Source: a bacterium
GTDB taxonomy: Bacteria; UBP6; UBA1177
NCBI GenBank assembly: GCA_017645765.1
Contig: JAGCNV010000043.1
Span: forward strand, 1-59,386
Direction of reading: 5' to 3'
Length of the DNA: 59,386 nucleotides
A program made the translations under genes and the position numbers. The notes under the pieces were generated by a model. It saw only the letters and a program-made list of their open reading frames with translations. It searched no databases and was not told the DNA's origin. Below are positions 52,735 to 59,386 of this stretch, piece after piece; position 1 is the first letter of the stretch; every line of letters begins with the position of its first letter.

Positions 52735-52789
52735 ATGCGGCAGTAAAAAAAATCAAAAAACCAAAATTTCCGGAATTTCAAAAAAGAAA

Positions 52790-52865
52790 TGGAGCTACCG
52801 AGGTGACTCGAACACCCGACCTGCTGATTACGAATCAGCTGCTCTACCGACTGAGCCACGGTAGC
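52790..52865 (-). tRNA. tRNA-Thr (anticodon CGU)
   Basis: The minus strand folds as a complete tRNA: acceptor GCTACCG/CGGTAGC, D-arm GCTCAGTCGGTAGAGC, anticodon arm GCTGA-TTCGTAA-TCAGC with CGT at the anticodon, T-arm GGGTG-TTCGAGT-CACCT, discriminator T and an encoded CCA. It reads ACG codons. Confidence 0.97.
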
Positions 52866-52979
52866 ACCATCGGGGCGGGAGTGTAGAAAAAAATTGTCAA
52901 AAGTCAATTTTTTTCTTTTTCGCCGCCGCCGAACTATTTTGTCGATATATCGATATTTCGAAATTCCGATATTTCGAAA

Positions 52980-53021
52980 GGCGGCGAATCATTATTATCG
53001 TTATTATCGATTCGCGCCGCC
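52980..53021. repeat. GC-rich inverted repeat with ATTATT loop
   Basis: GGCGGCGAATC (52980-52990) pairs with GATTCGCGCCGCC (53009-53021), with two unpaired bases, around an 18-nt loop of ATT/ATC repeats. A CGCCGCCGCC run at about 52921 could compete for the left arm. Between them, CGATATTTCGAAA units repeat. The region 52866-53086 otherwise shows no gene. Confidence 0.55.
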
Positions 53022-53028
53022 ACTAAGG

Positions 53029-53064
53029 TCCTTAGACTCCTTAAGCTCATTAAACTCCTTAGGG
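53029..53064. repeat. 9-bp-period microrepeat, right
   Basis: Four exact 9-bp units: TCCTTAGAC, TCCTTAAGC, TCATTAAAC and TCCTTAGGG. They match the unit at 52682-52734 in sequence, period and orientation, with tRNA-Thr lying between. Confidence 0.75.
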
Positions 53065-53092
53065 TTGCGGCGCGTGAAAAAATCGTTATAAT
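53065..53092 (+). promoter_or_regulatory. candidate psd promoter
   Basis: TATAAT at 53087-53092 is preceded after 16 bp by TTGCGG (53065-53070). The -10 is perfect, the -35 weak. TATAATCC also appears as the -10 before gyrB and the VWA gene. Confidence 0.45.
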
Positions 53093-53123
53093 CCCACGGT
53101 TTTTGTTTTTAATGGAGATCTCG

Positions 53124-53939
53124 GTGAAATACTTAACACAATTCTTTCTTTTCATAATTTCGTTCCCGGTTTTAAGCCGCATATGGGGAAAAATCACAAA
53201 ACTGGAGTTCCCTGCCGTACTCATTCGGAAAGCGATTCAGATGTATGCCTCACATTATGAAATCGATATGCAGAATTTTGAAGGTTATCTCGACGATTAC
53301 GACTCTCTCTGCGCCTTCTTCACGAGAAAGCTCGATCCTTCGGTCCGTCCGCTCAAAAACGACGAGAATGCGTTTCTTTCGCCGTGTGACGGTGTTGTGA
53401 GCGTTCTTGAAAACATCCATGCCGATGTTGCGACGCAGGTCAAAGGGAAAAACTATCTCGTTTCGGATCTTGTCAAAAAGGAGCTTCCTTTCGAAAAAGG
53501 TTTCTGGCTTGCAACGATTTATCTTTCGCCGCGCGACTACCACAGATTCCACATTCCGGTCGATTCGACTCTTTCTGCCCACATTCACACGGGCTGGAGG
53601 CTTTTCCCGGTAAATTCGCTTGGACTCAACAACATCGACAGGCTTTTTATCCGTAACGAGCGCGTAGTCGCGAAATTCAAAGCTGAAAACTTCACCTACT
53701 TCTACACTGCAGTCGGCGCTACTTTCGTGGGTTCGATAAAGATGAATTTCACAGAAAAGTTTTCTGACGAGTGGGTAAAAAACGATAAAAAATATTCGCA
53801 GAACGACGATTTCGGAATGTTCGAAATGGGTTCTACCATCGTTCTTCTCGTTCCCGAAGAAGCGGTCGAAAAACCGATGGTCTCACAAGGTGAAAAAATC
53901 CGCGCAGGTGAACCGCTCTTTCTGCTCAAAAAATCGTAA
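53124..53939 (+). CDS. psd: phosphatidylserine decarboxylase
   Basis: This inner-membrane enzyme decarboxylates phosphatidylserine to phosphatidylethanolamine. The 271 residues include CDGVVSVLE (about 94-102), FWLATIYLSPRDYHRFHIPVD (about 135-155, conserved HRxH region) and FEMGSTIVLL (about 234-243), in which the Ser of GST is where autocleavage yields the pyruvoyl cofactor; the usual LGST is MGST here. The GTG at 53124 was chosen because GGAG lies 6 nt upstream; ATG 53112 in the same frame would add four residues and contain that RBS. Confirms a PE-containing, Gram-negative type membrane. Confidence 0.93.
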   Translation: MKYLTQFFLFIISFPVLSRIWGKITKLEFPAVLIRKAIQMYASHYEIDMQNFEGYLDDYDSLCAFFTRKLDPSVRPLKNDENAFLSPCDGVVSVLENIHADVATQVKGKNYLVSDLVKKELPFEKGFWLATIYLSPRDYHRFHIPVDSTLSAHIHTGWRLFPVNSLGLNNIDRLFIRNERVVAKFKAENFTYFYTAVGATFVGSIKMNFTEKFSDEWVKNDKKYSQNDDFGMFEMGSTIVLLVPEEAVEKPMVSQGEKIRAGEPLFLLKKS

Positions 53940-53983
53940 ATTTTCACCCTGAAAAATCACAAATTTTCACCATAAAAAAATGC
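53938..53983. repeat. 23-bp direct repeat after psd
   Basis: AAATTTTCACC begins at 53938 and 53961, each followed by an A-rich tail; a more degenerate AAATTTTTGCCATAAAAAAA lies at 54018. The 246-bp psd-gyrB gap is otherwise occupied only by the gyrB promoter. Confidence 0.55.
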
Positions 53984-54110
53984 AGTTTTGTCAAAAAAAC
54001 GGCCATTTTTCGACCTCAAATTTTTGCCATAAAAAAAGTCTAATAAAATCAACCACTTAAAAACGCGTTTTTTAAGGCGAAAAAATCGTGTATGTCCAAA
54101 AAATCATTGA

Positions 54111-56645
<2,535 letters not shown>

Positions 56646-56654
56646 GAGGGAAAA

Positions 56655-59192
56655 ATGGACGAATTGATACACGGCAAAATTAAAGATATCGCGATTGAAC
56701 ACTCCATGAAAACGGCGTTCATCGACTATGCGATGAGCGTCATCACCGACCGTTCGCTTCCCGATGTCAGAGACGGTCTGAAACCTGTTCACCGCAGAGT
56801 CCTCTTCGCGATGAAGGAACTCGGAAACACCTACAACGCGGCTTACAAAAAGTCGGCTAGAATCGTCGGCGACGTCATCGGTAAATACCATCCGCACGGC
56901 GACCAGGCTGTTTACCAGACTTTGGTCAGAATGGCTCAGGATTTCTCGATGCGTTATACCCTTGTTGACGGACAGGGCAACTTCGGTTCGGTTGACGGCG
57001 ACGGCGCGGCTGCAATGAGGTACACCGAGGCGAGAATGGCCAAGATCGCAGGCGAAATTATGGCCGATCTCGACAAAGACACCGTCAATATGCGCGACAA
57101 CTACGACGGCAGCTTGCAGGAACCAGAAGTCATGCCGACTAAAATTCCGGAACTTCTTGTCAACGGAACAAGCGGTATCGCAGTCGGTATGGCAAGCAAC
57201 ATCCCGCCGCACAATATCACCGAAGCTGTAAACGCGACGATCCACCTTATCGACAATCCGGACGCAGACATTCCCGAACTTATGGAATTCATCACCGGCC
57301 CGGACTTCCCGACAGGCGGCTCGATCCTCGGCAAAGCCGGCATCAGAGCGGCTTACGAAACAGGTAAAGGCATCATCAAGATCCGCTCGAAAGCGACAAT
57401 CGAACTCGGCCAGAACGGTGCGCGTGACCGCATAATCATCCACGAGATCCCTTATCAGGTAAACAAGGCGAACATGATAATACAAATCGCCGAACTCGTT
57501 AAGGAAAAGAAACTCGAAGGGATCCACGACATCCGCGACGAGTCGGGAAGACGCGAAAAAATCAGAGTCGTCATCGAACTCAAGAAGGACGCAGACCCGA
57601 ACATCCTGCTCAACCAGCTTTTCAAAATGACGCAGCTTCAGGTCTCCTTCGGCATCAACATGCTCGCTATCTGCAACGGAATCCCGAAGACGATCAACCT
57701 CAAGGACGCGCTTCACTACTTCATCCTTCACAGAAAGGACGTCGTCACGAGAAGAACGCGCTACGAGCTTGCCGAAGCGGAAAAACGCGCACACATCTTG
57801 GAAGGACTCAAGATCGCGATCGACAACATCGACGAAGTCGTTCACATCATCAGATCGTCCGCATCGACTGACGATGCTAGGATCAATTTGATGGACAGAT
57901 TCGGCCTTTCGAAGCTTCAGGCGAACGCCATCCTCGATATGAAACTGAGCAGACTCACCGGTTTGGAAAGAGACAAAATCATTGCCGAACTCGAAGAGCT
58001 CTACAAAAAGATCGAATGGTACAAAGAGATCCTTGCAAACGAGCACGTTCTTTTCGGCGTAATCAAGGACGAACTCAAGGAAATCAAGGAGAAATACGGC
58101 GACGAGAGAAAGACCGACATCGTCAACTACGACGGCGACATCGACATTGAAGACCTCATTGCCGACGACGACATGGTCGTAACGCTCACGACTGAAAACT
58201 ACATCAAACGCACTCCGCTTGACCTCTACCGCAAGCAGAAACGCGGCGGCAAAGGTATCAACGCGATAAATCCGAAGGAAAACGACTATGTCAAGAACAT
58301 TTTCGTAGCAAGCAGCCACACCCTCCTTCTCCTCTTCACATCGTTCGGTAAAGTTTACTGGACAAAAGTCCATCAGCTTCCCGAAGCAACGAGAAACAGC
58401 AGAGGCAAACCGATAATCAACCTCGTAAACATCGAAAAAGACGAAAAAATCGCTGCTGTTCTTCCGATAAAGGATTTCGTTGAAGGCGAATTCATAATGA
58501 TGGGAACGAAAAACGGAACCGTCAAGAAGACCGATATCATGGAATACAAAACCCAGCGCACGAACGGCAAGAAGGCGATCAAACTCAACGAAGGCGACGA
58601 ACTTATCGAAGTCAAGATCACGAAAGGAAACGATGATGTCGTCCTTGCGACAAAGAAAGGCCTCAGCATCCGCTTCAACGAAAACGACGTCAGACCGATG
58701 GGCCGTGTCGCAGCAGGTGTCCGCGGTATCAGGATCAACAGCGATGATGAAGTCGTCACGATGGATGTCATCGAAGAAGGAACGACGCTCCTTTCGATAA
58801 CCGACAAAGGTATCGGAAAACGTACTCCGGTTGAAGATTACAGACTTCAGTCGAGAGGCGGCAAAGGTATCATCACCATCAAGACTTCCGAAGAAAACGG
58901 ATACGTTGTCGGCGTTCTCAAAGTCAACCAGAACGACGAGGCAATGCTCATCACTTCGAACGGTCAGGCAATCAGAATCCCGGTCAGCGGAATCAGCGTA
59001 ATCGGCAGAAACACGAAAGGCGTCAGACTTTTCAGAGTCGAAAACGGAGAAATCGTTGTTTCAGTCACCAAAATCATCGATCCCGAAGATCTGCAACCTG
59101 AATCAGGAAACATCACCGACATAATTGATTCCGAAAACGTCACCGAACCGCAGTTCGACGAACCGGAAGATTCCGACAATTCTGAAGAATAA
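56655..59192 (+). CDS. gyrA: DNA gyrase subunit A
   Basis: The 845-residue breakage-reunion subunit has the active-site Tyr in [11 protein letters not shown] (about 115-125) and a C-terminal beta-pinwheel with the GyrA box as QKRGGKG, which distinguishes it from ParC. LQSRGGKG is a second blade copy. In the quinolone-contact loop [11 protein letters not shown], Gln stands at the positions of E. coli Ser83 and Asp87 (here residues 84 and 88). An acidic tail ends the protein, as in many GyrA. It is cotranscribed with gyrB. The 53 bp after the stop reach the IS boundary and hold only a GTCAC-TGC-GTGAC hairpin. Confidence 0.97.
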   Translation: MDELIHGKIKDIAIEHSMKTAFIDYAMSVITDRSLPDVRDGLKPVHRRVLFAMKELGNTYNAAYKKSARIVGDVIGKYHPHGDQAVYQTLVRMAQDFSMRYTLVDGQGNFGSVDGDGAAAMRYTEARMAKIAGEIMADLDKDTVNMRDNYDGSLQEPEVMPTKIPELLVNGTSGIAVGMASNIPPHNITEAVNATIHLIDNPDADIPELMEFITGPDFPTGGSILGKAGIRAAYETGKGIIKIRSKATIELGQNGARDRIIIHEIPYQVNKANMIIQIAELVKEKKLEGIHDIRDESGRREKIRVVIELKKDADPNILLNQLFKMTQLQVSFGINMLAICNGIPKTINLKDALHYFILHRKDVVTRRTRYELAEAEKRAHILEGLKIAIDNIDEVVHIIRSSASTDDARINLMDRFGLSKLQANAILDMKLSRLTGLERDKIIAELEELYKKIEWYKEILANEHVLFGVIKDELKEIKEKYGDERKTDIVNYDGDIDIEDLIADDDMVVTLTTENYIKRTPLDLYRKQKRGGKGINAINPKENDYVKNIFVASSHTLLLLFTSFGKVYWTKVHQLPEATRNSRGKPIINLVNIEKDEKIAAVLPIKDFVEGEFIMMGTKNGTVKKTDIMEYKTQRTNGKKAIKLNEGDELIEVKITKGNDDVVLATKKGLSIRFNENDVRPMGRVAAGVRGIRINSDDEVVTMDVIEEGTTLLSITDKGIGKRTPVEDYRLQSRGGKGIITIKTSEENGYVVGVLKVNQNDEAMLITSNGQAIRIPVSGISVIGRNTKGVRLFRVENGEIVVSVTKIIDPEDLQPESGNITDIIDSENVTEPQFDEPEDSDNSEE

Positions 59193-59245
59193 ACCCCTCA
59201 GTCTGTTTTCAACAGCCAGCTCCAACCCATCCGTCACTGCGTGAC

Positions 59246-59386
59246 TGTTCTGACCCCATTTTTTTGGACACAGTTTAATAACATCTCTTAGACCTAAATT
59301 CAACAGGTGTCATCCAATTCAGTTTTTTCTGAATTCGCCTGTTGTTATAATATTCAATAAATTCAAGGATCATTCGTTCCATTTCC
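59246..59386 (-). mobile_element. IS3-family insertion sequence, right end (partial, inverted copy)
   Basis: This is the inverted counterpart of 1-139, differing at one base (A at 59272 on the + strand). The IS terminus is TGTTCTGACCCC at 59246. The transposase stop lies at 59275-59277, and the element continues past the window. The gyrA-proximal flank (GTGAC) shows no sequence matching the left flank, so a shared target duplication cannot be claimed. Confidence 0.88.
59275..59386 (-). CDS. IS3-family transposase OrfB, C-terminal fragment (second copy)
   Basis: This carries the same 35 C-terminal residues as the copy at the left end, plus one more Glu codon before the internal Met. It is truncated by the window edge. 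The amino-acid sequences of the two copies are identical where both are visible, since the single base difference lies after the stop codon. Confidence 0.85.
   Translation of the reverse strand, partial: EMERMILEFIEYYNNRRIQKKLNWMTPVEFRSKRCY

Larger units (their letters stand above)
52580..52789. other. intergenic region with short repeats left of tRNA-Thr
   Basis: This is the first part of a 544-bp stretch (52580-53123) that has no protein gene. It holds a GAGACGYCAT element (52626-52666), a 9-bp microrepeat (52682-52734) and, on the minus strand beyond the tRNA, a T-rich run after a TTCCGGAA palindrome that might terminate tRNA transcription. Confidence 0.5.

Noticed and set aside
56655-59192. 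ParC/topoisomerase IV subunit instead of GyrA
   Set aside because: The C-terminal domain has the GyrA box QKRGGKG, and the gene directly follows gyrB.

Overview
The window looks like one contig of a Gram-negative, anaerobic, fermentative bacterium. Many genes encode Cys-anchored lipoproteins with Ser/Gly/Asp-rich linkers, and there are an outer-membrane barrel, a phosphatidylserine decarboxylase, TSP3/VWA surface proteins and a phosphotransbutyrylase/butyrate kinase pair. The Cys-rich lipoproteins and Asp-rich linkers recall uncultured deltaproteobacterial or Myxococcota-like lineages, but this is an impression of style and no marker in the window settles the phylum. Both contig ends lie inside the 3' part of the same IS3-family insertion sequence, in inverted orientation and differing at one base. 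The contig therefore probably stops where a multicopy IS broke the assembly.

Layout. 1-262: IS end, then the C-terminus of a KamA-like aminomutase cut by the IS. 275-4108 (+): ATP-grasp ligase, ptb, buk and a UDG-like protein. 4119-6206: Rnl5-type RNA ligase and DinD. 6395-8180: two Cys-rich lipoproteins and a small XRE regulator with a three-copy motif upstream. 8189-14684 (-): pepP, mutS2, DegT aminotransferase, lipoprotein and tmk, packed as an operon. 14879-17918 (+): two tandem arylsulfotransferase-like lipoproteins. 17919-20739 (-): ArsB/NhaD-type permease, glutathione peroxidase and endonuclease I. 20896-22649: radical SAM protein and cyclophilin. 22741-30758: three AAA+/DUF4143 genes interleaved with DUF2062, a DnaQ-type exonuclease and a UvrD helicase. 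30917-35187: GltD-like oxidoreductase and a probable metal ABC system with a His-rich permease loop. 35398-42115: outer-membrane barrel and a giant metzincin-like lipoprotein. 42188-50676: an uncharacterised membrane operon followed by an S41 protease. 50774-53939: TSP3/VWA lipoprotein, tRNA-Thr and psd. 54186-59192: gyrB and gyrA.

The strongest candidate for something undescribed is the trio of AAA+/DUF4143 genes. Each is preceded, right up to its ribosome-binding site, by its own direct-repeat array. All three arrays have exactly the same 33-bp period (4, 4 and 3 copies), but each has a different repeat sequence. This suggests paralogue-specific cis elements that have diverged with their ATPase-nuclease. 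The second candidate is the operon at 42244-47743: six genes with overlapping or touching ends, a strong promoter, one MutL-like soluble protein and four membrane proteins.

Smaller points are the Gln/Gln pair at the quinolone-contact positions of GyrA, 9-bp-period intergenic microrepeats around tRNA-Thr, a 20-bp perfect palindrome between two convergent ATPase genes, and the nucleic-acid repair cluster (UDG-like, Rnl5 ligase, DinD).
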